This document shows, piece after piece, positions 10,373-21,865 of a stretch of 64,000 bases of DNA. Made by a program: the position numbers and the translations under genes. Source of the stretch: Urophycis tenuis (lineage: Eukaryota > Chordata > Actinopteri > Gadiformes > Phycidae); the NCBI GenBank assembly GCA_036785325.1, contig JAXIVH010000030.1:2758994-2822993 (forward strand). Reading direction: 5' to 3'. The stretch's first letter is position 1. The number at the start of each line of letters is the position of its first letter. Below the pieces are notes generated by a model. The model was given only the letters and a program-made list of their open reading frames with translations, was not told the DNA's origin and ran no database searches.

Positions 10373-13020
10373 ATACAAGATACAAGATACGAGAAGTGTT
10401 TATTGTCATCACATCACAGGACATGACGAAATAACAGTAGCTGCCACAATAATAGTGCATTCAATTTATTGTTTTTAAAACAAAAGAATAAATGGAGAAG
10501 GGTAGAAAGGATAAGATAAGAGGCCATAAAAATAGTGATATGGCCCACACATACTAAAAACAATGCACAGACATACGGAATGACGGAATGAGAATGACAA
10601 ATGAACGGAATGAGAATGACAAATGAGGTTATTAAAGTGAATATAAGGTAAAGAATAAATAGATAAAAAGATAAAAATAGAAAATCAAAAGGGACCTGAA
10701 GATAAATATAAAGTGGCGATATGAAATGACAATGTAAAGTGACAGTGCATGCTATTATGAGGGTGAGGTATGAAGGTGAGGTACTGAGTTCAGTAACCTC
10801 GTGGCCCAGGGATAGAAGCTATTCTTCAGTCTGTTTGTTCTGGACCTGAGGGACCTGAGTCTCTGCCCTGATGGCAACAGATTGAACAGATGATGTCCGG
10901 GGTGTGAGGGGTCCTTTATTATTTTAGCGGCTCTGCTGATGCCGCGGGAGCTGGTAATATTCTCCAGGGTGGGAAGAGGACAGCCGATGATTTTTTCTGC
11001 AGACCTGGTGACCCTCTGCAACGCTTTCCTGTCTGCAGCAGAGCAGGCAGTGAACCAGACGGTCGTGCAGTACAGCAGCCCCGGCTCGATGGTGGCCCGG
11101 TAGAAGGACACCAGTAGTTTCTCCTCTAGCTGGTTCCTCCGCAACACCCGGAGGAAGTGGAGTCTCTGCTGGGCCTTCTTGATGGCAGCCGTCGTATTGA
11201 CCGACCAGGTCAGGTCCTCTGTGATGTGGGTCCCCAGGAATTTGAAGGAGGCCACTTTCTCCACGCCTACTCTGTTGATTAGCAGCGGTGCGTGGTCCCC
11301 TCTCTGCCTCCTGAAGTCAATTACCAGCTCTTTGGTTTTATCGGTATTCAGCAACAGGTTGTTCCTATTACACCACTCTGCCAGCTCCTGTACTTCCTCT
11401 CTGTAGGCTGTTTCATCGCCCCCCGTGATCAGGCCCACCAACGTGGTGTCGTCGACGAACTTGATGATGGAGTTTGAGGGGTGAGTGGGGGAACAGTCGT
11501 ACGTGTAGAGAGTATACAGGAGGGGGCTGAGTACACATCCCTGAGGGGAGCCGGTGCTGAGAGACAGGGTGGAGGAGCAGAGCGAACCCAGCTTCACAAC
11601 CTGTGGCCGTTTGGTGAGGAAGTCCTTAATCCATGAACACATGGAAGGCGGAAAATCCAGGACTGCCAGTTTCATGGCCAGGATGTCAGGGCTGATGGTG
11701 TTGAACGCCGAGCTGTAGTCGACAAACAGCATCCTGACGTAGGTTCCAGGCACGTCCAGGTGTTGGAGAGCTGTATGGAGGGCGGTGGCAATGGCATCCT
11801 CCGTGGACCGGTTCTTTCTGTAAGCAAACTGATGAGGGTCGATGTTTTGGGGGAGGTGGGCTTTCAGGTGGTGGAGAACAAGCCTTTCAAAGCACTTCAT
11901 GACTACAGAAGTCAGTGCTACTGGTCTGTAGTCATTGAGGTCTATGATGGCTGTTTTCTTCGCTACCGGGATGATGGTGGCTGCTTTCAGGCAGGACAGG
12001 ACAACTGCCAGACATAGGGATGTGTTGAATATCCCAGGACACCAGCCAGTTGGTTAGCACAGGCCCGGAGCACTTTACCCAGGACTCCATCCGGACCAGC
12101 AGCTTTCCTGGGGTTTATGGATTTGAGTGCCCGCCTCACCTGATGCTCTTGGAGAGTGAGAGGTGCGGGGTTGTGTGATTGGTAGGGCACCGGGGATGTG
12201 GATGTGGTTGGTCTGGGAGCCTCAAAGCGGGGGAAGAAGTGGTTCAACTCCTCCACCAGTGAGGCCTCGGTGTTATTGGCTGCAGACGTCTTCCCCTTGT
12301 AGTTGGTGATGTGCTGGATGCCTTGCCAGACCCTCCGGGAGTTGTTGTCCTCCAGGTACGACTCCACTCTCCTTCTGTACTCCGCTTTTGCGGCTTTGAT
12401 ACCGCGCCTGAGGTCCGATCTGGCTGTGCTGTACAGAGTACTGTTACCTGAGTGGAAGGCGGAGTTGCGAGCCCTCAGGAGTGACGTTACAACTGCGTTC
12501 ATCCAGGATTCGCCTCACCACAGTAACAGTGTCTGTGCAGTGTTTGATGTAGGACAGCACCGCATCAGTGCGTTCGTGTATATCCAGGTGATCGAATATT
12601 GACCAATCTGTGCTCTGGAAACAGTCTTGCAGCTGGATGAGTGCGCCCTCTGGCCAGGTTGTGATACTCTTTGTCTCAGGCTTGTTTTTCCTCCTGAGTG
12701 TTGTGAAAGACGGAGTAAGGAACAAAGAGAGGTGATCTGAGGTGTCCAGGTGCGGGAGGGGGACAGCCTTGTATGCCTGCTTCAGGTTGGAGTAGACATG
12801 GTCCAAAGTATTGTCCCCCCTAGTAGGACATTGTACATGTTGCACAAATCTGGGAAGAACGGTTTTGAGGCAAGCTTTGTTGAAATCCCCAGCAACAATA
12901 AAAAGTCCTTCTGGGTGGGCTATCATCTGTTTGTTGATGGTGTCATACATAGGGTTGAGCATCGAAACTCGGTTCCAGTAGGGCACCGGTTCCGACATAA
13001 ACGGTTGTAATGAGACCGAA

Positions 13021-13091
13021 TAAGAACGCATATTTCGGTGCGTCATTTCGGTTCCTGGAACCGAAATGACGCACCGAAATATGCGTTCTTA
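13021..13091. repeat. Near-perfect 71-bp palindrome
   Basis: Two 35-bp arms (13021-13055 and 13057-13091) are exact reverse complements separated by a single T at 13056. It lies inside the hAT element close to its left end. It could extrude as a cruciform. It may be a subterminal transposase-binding array or a local inverted duplication. Confidence 0.92.
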
Positions 13092-13116
13092 ATATGCGTT
13101 CTTATTCTTATTCTTA

Positions 13117-14072
13117 GGCCCAATCTCAATTCTCTATCTTACCCCTTCCCCTTACCCCTTCCCCTTGGTTTTGCGCGTTCACGTGAGACGAAGGGCTATG
13201 TCAATTCTCATTTCGATCGAGGGGTAGGGCCAAGGGGAAGGGGTAGACACCCCTTGAAACCAAGTAAGATCGGGAGCTTACTTGAAACCAAGGGGTACCC
13301 ATTACAATGCGCAACCGGCAACAATCGCGGCCAGATCTTCACGAGAGTCCCATAAATGTATTGTATGTAATGTATTGTATAAGTATTTTCGGCTGAAATA
13401 ATTGATTTAAAATTTACGACAGTATTGTTTTGTGCTCTAAACAGTCCTGTACCTATATATTTGCAACCATGTTCTTAATCGAAACTTTTTTGAAAATCGA
13501 TATGCGAACGTTACATTGCTGAGTGCACAACTACATTTCTCTGACTAGCAATGAACTCCATGCATGTCTAGTTTACTAAACACAATTAGCAGCGAATTCC
13601 GTTTGATATCAGTGTAGAGAACTAGAGACAAATCGATACGTGCTTTACATATATCGCCCTTTTTCACACAGGAACGCCGGAGGAAACCCGGCAGCTGATA
13701 CGTTTTCGGCACGAAAACTAGCAGAAATTTCTGAAATCAAAATACGCTAAATCAAAATACGCTTCAAAGCAAATGTGGGAGTGAGTCATGCGTTCAATGT
13801 TGTAGCCATTCAAAATTGTAAATAAAGACATGTTGTTAACAAAGACATTGTTTCTGAACATCAATGAAATTCAAAACCGTAATAACTGAAAAAGATACAA
13901 AACACCGTCAAAACATCGTCAATGTATGATGACGTAACCGTAACGAGTGTTGTCTCAATTCATAGGGGCATGATCTTATCCCTAGCCCTTAACACTCTGT
14001 TTCAAGGGCCAAGACGTAGGGGAAGGGGAAGGGGCAAGGGGAAGGGGTAAGATAGAGAATTGAGATTGGGCC
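13117..14072. mobile_element. Harbinger-like MITE nested in the hAT element
   Basis: A 956-bp non-coding element. The left end (GGCCCAATCTCAATTCTCTA, continuing through ATCTTACCCCTTCCCCTT) is the exact reverse complement of the right end for at least 37 bases. The 3-bp flanks are TTA on both sides (13114-13116 and 14073-14075), the TWA target duplication typical of PIF/Harbinger. It carries no transposase. It is the innermost of three nested insertions. Confidence 0.88.
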
Positions 14073-15440
14073 TTAGTCAACCTGCGTGACGTCAGTGCCG
14101 CTACGCTGCACACTTGTTGATCAGATCATCAGAACTGATAGCAGTGAGAGGAATGATCGAAGGTTTGCCTAATTTCACATCCAATGATTCCGACTCTGCA
14201 ACATGCAACAGGTGCAATAAAGCGATATCGTGCAAAGGAGGTAACACCTCAAATTTAAGTAAACACCTAACGACTCACGGTGTTTGTTTAACGCTTATTA
14301 AAAGCCGAGCAATGCACCGTCCGTGTTCGCTAACTTGCGGGATGCAGCAAGCACTTCAGCAGCAGCAGCCGGACTCCCAGCCTGTTATCGAATACGGTGC
14401 ATTGCTCAGCTTTTAAATAAACACCGTGAGTTGGACTCCCAGGCTGCCTGAAGTGCTTGAACACCGTGAATAAACATCCCTCTATGTGTGTGTTTTGTAT
14501 TATGTATGTTTTGTTAATATTTAAGGTGTTGCACTGTTCATTTCAGTACTTATATTTGATACAATATTGTTTTATTTGATGTGACGTAAATGTGAATTCG
14601 TATTTTATATTATTTTAAATTATATTGCTTTATTTTATATTGTGTGTAATTTGGCCCTGGAAATAAAAGGGTAGGCTATTGTTTTTTGACAAAGTGTGTG
14701 CGGTTTCGTTTTTTTAAGCACCGGTTCGAGAACCGTTTTAGCACCGGAACCGTTTAAAAAGTACCGAGTAGGCACCGGTATCGGATAAAACCCAAACGAT
14801 ACCCAACCCTAGTCATACAGCAGCAACAGGGCTACGCTAACATTAGCATCTGGTGGAAAGTATACTGTTGTAATCACCACCACAGTGATTTCTCTGGGCA
14901 GATAAAATGGTCTACACACGATGGAAATGGCCTCAATGTTCGGGCAGCAGTGGGTGAAACTGATTCTACTGTTTGAGCACCATTTATTGTGTGTATAGAC
15001 GCACAGACCCCCTCCTCTGCTTTTACCAGAGTCTGTGTTGCGGTCGTAGCGGTGCAGGCTGCGGCTTGTTAGCTGGACGGCCGCGTCGGGGATGAGCGGG
15101 TGAAGCCAGGATTCCGTGATGATAATGATACAACAGTCCCGAATCATATTATTGTATCCCAGCAGTAGTTCCAGTTCGTCTGTCTTGTGTACGATGGATC
15201 TGGCGTTGGTCAGGAAGATGCTTGGGACCGGCGGTGTGTGCGGATGTTGTGCTTTGCCTCGCTAGCAGGCCCACTCTACATCCTCGTTTTTGCTTGCGGT
15301 GTCTCCGCCTGCGGCGTCGTTTGGGGACGACAACAATCCAGGGGGAACCCGGAGCTCTGGCGATATCTTCGGGATATCGTATACAACTGACATACATCTG
15401 ACATACATCTGACTCCATATATTGCCACACAATTACTGTG

Positions 15441-15846
15441 TGCAGTTAGCACACTAACTATGACCGGTTTTCCTCACAAGGCAGGCTAAACCCCGGATGA
15501 TTGTACATAATTGAGATGTCCTTCCCGATCCTTTGAATCCCCCCGCATAGATGGATACTATGCCACTTCATCCCCTACCGGACCTTAGGTAAACTACTAA
15601 CATTCGTTTACCGAGTCCTAGGGCGATTACACTCATAATTAATCATAGCAGCCATCCATGAGGCTGGATAACCACGAGTGAACACAATCAACAACTTACG
15701 TGTTCACTCGGCCCATCACGGCCCCTTCACTTCATCCCCTACCGGATCCCAGACAGAGTACTCTCTTTCCTCTACCGAGGCCTGGGTGGATTACTTATAA
15801 TTATCCTTATCAGTCCTGAATGAGACTGGATAAACACGAATGAACA
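15441..15846. repeat. Degenerate tandem repeat of about 160 bp, unclassified
   Basis: Two related units start at about 15565 and 15727, each with CCCCTACCGGA followed about 30 bases later by TACCGAG.CCT.GG and then a conserved GAATGAACA-like tail (GAGTGAACAC and GAATGAACAT). Related units reappear at about 25060-25180, beyond the LTR elements, so the array was split by them. I know no family for it; it has no coding potential. Confidence 0.6.
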
Positions 15847-16164
15847 TGTGGCGAGGGGGAGGGTAACTTTCTACCAGATATCAAATATGTTTTTTTTTAG
15901 AAAGGTAAAGTTCGCACGACAACGCCACCCTGGGAATTTCACCCAGAGAGTAGACACAACGGTTCGTTCTATTCACAGGCTTCGAAACGTGGTTTAAGGT
16001 ATAAACATATATCTTTTATTACAAAATATGGAAAAGCAGTAATAATCAAAATCATTCACACCAGGGAGGGGAAACTAGTCCAGGTCAGAGGCCTACCGGG
16101 GGGACAAGTATTAGTGGACGGGGAGTGGTTCACCCAAAATAACTAATAAAATAGGAAAAAGGGT

Positions 16165-16196
<32 letters not shown>

Positions 16197-16313
16197 TAAG
16201 TAACCTTCACCAGGGGGGCACAGCACACCAAACGAGGGGGTGGACACCACCACCAGTTCCCACGACCACCGGCCTCCGACACTGAAACAGGGAAATATTA
16301 TTAATGAGGCTTG

Positions 16314-17019
16314 TGTAACCGGCCTCATGCTAGTAGCCTCCATCGTGTGACAACGGTGAAGCAGGACACAGGGTTGATCTCCACACAGGCACTTTTATTC
16401 TCTCCTGTGTCACATACAAACAGTAGGGGGCGCAGCCACCGTCAGATTCACACATGGAAACCAGTTAGCCGGTTGAAATCAGACCACCGGACATATTAAC
16501 AATGTAAATGTTTACAAAATCTCAATAAAAAACACAGAAATAAAACATACAAAACAACCTCTGATGGGAAATGTACATTAACACCGTCAGTGACCCACCT
16601 GTGTCACATACAAACAGTCGGGGGCGCAGCCACCGTCAGATTCACACATGGAAACCTGAACACAACGTGGTCGGATAAGTAATATATCAACGGGCATCCC
16701 ACACATCAGCTGATGCTACCCCCCACCCTCGCAATGTACATTGTCATCCATCATATAGAACACATTTCTATGACAGTATGGCGGCAATATCTACAATTAA
16801 ACAGAATAATATCAACATATTACACAGGAGCCACGAGGAGCGCGACTCACCGGTTGAAATCAGACAACCGGACGTTGTGTCAACCGGCGTAAAAGACACA
16901 GCGCAAACTCCCAAGACTTTTCAAAATAAAAAACAAACACCACAACGGGTAATACAGTAAAACTAAACCAATAAATGAATTGAGGCGGAATCTATAATAC
17001 AACATACACACTTGTTACA
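16314..17019 (-). repeat. 3' LTR of the gypsy element
   Basis: A 706-bp terminal repeat with ends TGTAAC...GTTACA. It contains an internal direct repeat of about 58 bp, around GGGGGCGCAGCCACCGTCAG, at about 16402-16461 and 16599-16657. Confidence 0.95.
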
Positions 17020-17031
17020 TTCACCCCTCCT
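17020..17031 (-). other. Polypurine tract
   Basis: On the minus strand AGGAGGGGTGAA lies directly upstream of the 3' LTR. This is where plus-strand DNA synthesis of an LTR retrotransposon is primed. Confidence 0.8.
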
Positions 17032-17331
17032 AGATTCCGCCAAAATCACATCACACCACAGCAGACCCACGGACACCCACACCCACCTGGAAAGGACATA
17101 CGGAGGAACCACTGGTCCCACCCTCAAGCCCGAAGCCGCCTACACCAGTAGACCAGGGGAAGACTATAACCAGTCACTACCCCACCTGTGAAATAATGTG
17201 CTGCCTGTTACACCACACAAAATGTCCCACCCCGCCTAGGGTGCTGTATCCCATGCCAGGCCCACTGCCCCCCACTGAGAGTGGATCACACAAACATTAA
17301 AAAGGACAAAGGAAAAAAAATTCCTATGGTA

Positions 17332-20300
17332 TTACGCAACCATAACCTGCCCCATTGATTCTATCAGTCGGTGAACTGGTTTTCTAACCCTACCCCTACG
17401 GGAACTAGCAACATCCTGCAACGTTTTGGAAATATCACAACCGTCACCCCCAAATGAGGGCATAGAACTGGACACAAAATGAGGGGCATGAACATTTAAA
17501 CCACTCTGCTCTGCCTGTTGCAACCCTGACTCTTCATCGCTACCCATGTCCGACGTGTGCAAGCGACCACCAACCACTCCCACCAGCGCCTCAGACATGA
17601 TAGATGACCCTGAGTCAGTCTCCAAAGAGGAGTCCTCAACCTGACTCTCTTGGCTCACTGTCAAATCCACATCATTTACACTAGAGGAATAACTGTGTCC
17701 CTGATCTAATGGTCCAGACTCTGATTCGTCCCCGCCCAGATCGACACTTGTGTCCCCTTGCTCCACATCTTCCCCCACAGGAAGAAAACTGATGTCCAAA
17801 ATCAAATTGCGATGCACTACTCTGACATCGCCTTCGTCATTTTCCACCTGGTACGTGTGGGTATGCAAATTCCTGTCCCTGACCGTGTACACCCTGGGGC
17901 TCCACTTATCGGCCAATTTCCTCATTCCCAACACTCCCTTATTGGCAATAAGCACCCTAGCGCCCACGTCAATACAAGTTCCTTTGACTTTCCTATTGTA
18001 GCCCCTGGCCTGTTTGTCCTGTTCTTTCACTGCGTGTTCTTGTGCAATACCAGCCGCCTCATGAAGATGTGAAACTAGAGTACGCACATAGTTCTTGTAG
18101 TCTACAACTACTGGGTCATGCAGTACTCGTTTGAACATGACATCCACAGGGAGCCTTGGGACTCGGCCAAACATGAGCTGGAATGGGGCATACCCTGTCG
18201 TTTCGTGCACCGTGGCATTATACGCAAACGTCAGTGTTTGTATCTGCTGCGGCCACTTGTCCTTCTCCCTCAAGGGAAGAGACCGCAGCATTGAGCCCAA
18301 CGTGCGGTTGAAGCGTTCTCTCCCCCCGTTACCCATGGGATGGTAAGCAGTAGTACGAGACTTTGTGACCCCTGCAAGCCTAAGTAGCTCTGCGATAAGC
18401 TCGCTTTCAGATTAGCCCCTTGGTCAGTATGTATACGCTCAGGAAACCCATACACACAGAAGACATGGTCCCACAGTTTCTTAGCCACTTGCTTTGCTGT
18501 CTGTTTCATGCATGGGAATGCGTGCGCCAACTTAGTAAAATGATCCGTGACTACCAGAACATCTACTGATCGCTGTTTGTTGTCCTCCGCACTCCAGAAG
18601 TCTAAACAGACTAGCTCCATAGGGGCAGAGGTCCTGATACTTTCAAGCGGGGTGCGAGCTGAAGGCTCAGGGGTCTTAGCTAGGATACACCTTGGGCAAC
18701 ACTTAACGTATTCTTTAACATCCGGCTCCATTTTGGGCCAAAAGAAACGTTGCCTGGCCAGGTGTAACGTTCTAGCCTGTCCCTGATGCCCTGCTGTGTT
18801 GTGCAAACCATGCAACGCCTTTTCTTTCAAACTCTCAGGTAGAACAAACTGTTGCCTTCTTTGCTTGGTAAACTGGTCCTTAATGACCCGGTACAGAACA
18901 CCATCGTGCACTTTGAGCCTGTCCCACTGCTTCATTAGCGCTAGGTCCCTAGCACTAAACCTGGCTCTCTCCCGCCTCGATGGGCGCCTCCTGCGGACGA
19001 CAAACGGCACAATCCTAGAGATTGTATCATCATGCTCCTGGCAACGCTGGAGCTCATCAAGTGTGAATACTGGCAGTGAGTCCTGTCCTGGCGGTGCTAG
19101 TCCTTGTACTGACTGTACCAACTCCACCGCCCTTGACCCCACAGCCACATCCCATTGATCATGACACTCTAAGACCGCCCTAACGGCGCCGCTGTCCCAA
19201 CTCCCAGGTGACTCATTCCGGCTAGACACTTGACTACATTCTGGTTCCCCCGCCTGCTGGCACAGGGCTTTCAACCGGAAAGTATCTTGGATGCCATCAT
19301 AATCGACATTCTCTGCCTCGGTCAGTAAATGGTGATGCTGTTCTGTGATGAGCCTATGACTCACTGGCCTAGTGAAAGGGTCCCTGCTCAGCGTGTCTGC
19401 GACAACATTTTTCGTGCCCGCAATGTGTTTCAAGTTGAATGTGTACGGGGCTAGTTTGGACACCCACCGTTGCTCGCATGCGTCAAGTTTGGGTTTGGTC
19501 AAGATATAGGTGAGAGGGTTGTTGTCCGTCCATACTGTAAAATAGGTTCCCCTCAACCAGTGACTAAACTTGTCACACACGCTCCACTTGAGTGCCAAAA
19601 ATTCGAGCCGATGGGCCGGGTAATTCTTTTGCGAACTACTGAGGGTTTTAATTGCGAATGCAATGGGGCGTGCTTTCTCCTCGCCTTCTGGCACCTGTGA
19701 CAATACGGCTCCTAGGCCATCTAACGATGCGTCAATTGACAAAATAAGGGGTCGGGTGAAATCTGGGTGCGACAGAACAACACAGTTTAGCAAACTGTCC
19801 TTCAAACTCTCCACTGCCCTGTCACACTCATCAGTCCAATCAGCTGGGACAAGCCGGCGATATGACCCCACCTTCGAGTTCTTTTTTGTCCTTCCCCGCC
19901 TCTTTTGTCCACCCGTAAGTGCGAAAAGTGGTTTGGCTACGGCCGAGCAATTTGGGATGAAATGTTGGTAGTAAAATACCATGCCTAGAAATGACTTTAT
20001 TCTCTTCACCGAGGGTGTGCAACCGTCATTCTCCATCAAATGTGCCTTGTTCATTTTTTGAATGGCCTCCACCTTTGCTGGGTCTACGGACACTCCATTT
20101 CCATCTACAATATGTCCTAGGAACTTGATGGAAGACCGCAGTAAATAGCACTTTTTGGGGCTCAACTTCAAATGGTACTGCCATAGTCGTTGAAAAACCA
20201 CTTCCAGTCTGTCTAATGCTTCCTTCTCTGTCGGGGCAAACACAAGCAGGTCATCAAGGTAACACAACAGACTGCTGAAGTTCAAATCCCCAAAGATGCT

Positions 20301-21865
20301 AAACATCATGCGCATAAATGATGCAGGGCTGTTGCAAAGCCCCATGGGCATCCTGTTGTACTCATAGAGCCCCATTGGAGTCGTGAATGCTGTGTACTTT
20401 TTGTCACCCTCCTCAACGGGAATATTGTAAAACCCGGAGGTCAGGTCCATTGTACTAAAGTAGGCATTGCCGCCCAGTGCAGCTAAACAGTCGGCTTGAT
20501 GCGGGAGCGGATGTGCATCCTTAAGGGTGCGCGCGTTTAGCCACCTAAAATCCGTGCACAACCTCAAACTTCCATCTTTTTTCCAAACCAACACTAGCGG
20601 AGACGCATACTCACTAGTAGACTTTTGGATAATCTCCTGCTCCTCCATCTCCGAGAGTACCTGCCGCAGCTTTTGGTACTGGGCCGGGGGCACCCGGCGG
20701 TACGGCAATCGGAACGGCCTGTCATCCGTCAGCCGTATTCTGTGGGTAAAATCCTTGGCCTGGCCACAATCCAAAGTGTGTTTTGAAAAGACGTCATTGT
20801 ACTGTTCGAGCAGTTTAACTAACTTCTCCCTGCCTTCGGAACTTGCGTCACATCCGTCTATATCAACACCAGTGAGTCCGGCCTGCTGCAGACGCTCCTT
20901 GAGTTCCCCAACCTGGCTCTCAACAACTCGACCCTCGAAACTCCCTTTTTCAACCCTGCCGATGCCCTGGACAACATCAAAATCTTCCACTGCTAAGCAG
21001 GGGGACACATCCGCTAGTTTGCAGTTCCTTCTCAGCACTACGGGTTTGTCAGCTAAGTTGGTAACCTTCATAGCCACCCATCCATCCCCCCACATGGACA
21101 TGAGAGTGCGGGCAACCAGAATGTTACGAGGCATAGACTTGGACGTGGTCGGCTCCACAATGACTGCGCTACCCGGCGACATCGGAACATTTTTGGGTAA
21201 CCTCCCCCAAACCAAATGCTCGGTCCTAGCCAATAACGTGACTGCCTGTCCCAACTTTAAGGTCCCTATTTTCTCCGGAGCATTCCCACCCCTCCAACGA
21301 CATGAGCTAGTCAGTAGGTCGAGGAACTGCTCACACTGCTTGGGTACATCGCCTTGGGACACCATGCGCCAGTAGTCATCGGTCGACTTCAGCTGGTGGG
21401 TAAGGAACCGGATAACGTTTGATCCGATTATCAACTCGTCACGCTGGCCTGGTACTACAAGAATGGGCACTATGCATTTTACACCATAGAGTTCCATCTC
21501 TACCTCATACATGCACTTTGCAGTAGTCTTTACTCCCCCACAGCCTACCAGCACTACCTCCTCTTTCATTGCAGTCTCCGCGGGCAGCAACTTGTTGCCC
21601 AACATCTGCTGTTCCACTTGCTCACTGAGAGTACACGCCATGGAACCTGAGTCTATCATACCCTTGACCTGATATTGGTTGATCCTGACTGGGGTATAAA
21701 ACAGCTCATGATAAGGCCCAACCCTCTGTGTGTTCTGTGCGATAATGTGTGCACCCGCCGGAGCCCCGGCGCATGCCTCCAGGTAATGCTGTCTAATATC
21801 ATTGATGGGGTTCTCGCTGACACCACCCGCACCTGTACCCCCGAGGCACGGGCCTACTAGTTTAA
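17332..21865 (-). CDS. pol: Gypsy pol polyprotein, one frameshift
   Basis: Residue numbers count from the methionine at 21659, although the frame is open back to the gag stop. An aspartic protease DSGS lies at residues 3-6. A reverse transcriptase follows (LCTDFRWLNARTL; catalytic YLDDLLVFA near 470). RNase H has LSIDASLDGLG near 645 and WTDNNPL. The integrase has an H2C2 finger (HNTAGHQ..., CCPRC, about 955-1000) and core residues in LDFWSAED and HTDQGANL. The catalytic E (RERFNRTLGSML) is in another frame that stays open to 17332. The two frames join by a single-base loss at about 18402-18407. The acidic, serine-rich tail (about 17600-17760) is an unusual C-terminal extension. Pol is in the -1 frame relative to gag. 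This copy cannot make a full integrase unless the shift is a sequencing error. Confidence 0.92.

Larger units (their letters stand above)
12950..14811 (+). mobile_element. Internally deleted hAT transposon nested in the LINE
   Basis: A 1862-bp element with hAT-like inverted ends (left TAGGGTTGAGCATCG; reverse complement of right TAGGGTTGGGTATCG). It is flanked by a perfect 8-bp target duplication GTCATACA (12942-12949 and 14812-14819). A BED zinc-finger remnant is encoded at about 14159-14416 (ATCNRCNKAISCKGGNTS, then LSKHLTTH). The catalytic domain is missing, so it is non-autonomous. GTACCG and CACCGG motifs recur near both ends. Confidence 0.92.
10373..15440 (-). mobile_element. L2-like LINE, minus strand, interrupted by a hAT element
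   Basis: The minus strand encodes an APE-type LINE ORF2. The endonuclease N-terminus lies at about 14812-15430 (ITESWLHP, then SRGGGLCVYTHNKW). The rest of the endonuclease lies at 12490-12949 (VAGDFN, LDHVYSN, TSDHLSL). The reverse transcriptase runs 10755-12490: [36 protein letters not shown], catalytic FVDD ([10 protein letters not shown]), then [12 protein letters not shown] and [12 protein letters not shown]. Frameshifts near 12490 and 11995 break the frame. The 3' end near 10373 has AAGATAC repeats, as L2-type tails do. The missing 1.86 kb in the endonuclease is the hAT insertion at 12950-14811. The reading is contiguous across that site once one copy of the duplicated 8 bp is discounted. 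Confidence 0.88.

Noticed and set aside
20527..21375. 282-codon plus-strand frame
   Set aside because: It is the antisense shadow of the gypsy pol gene.
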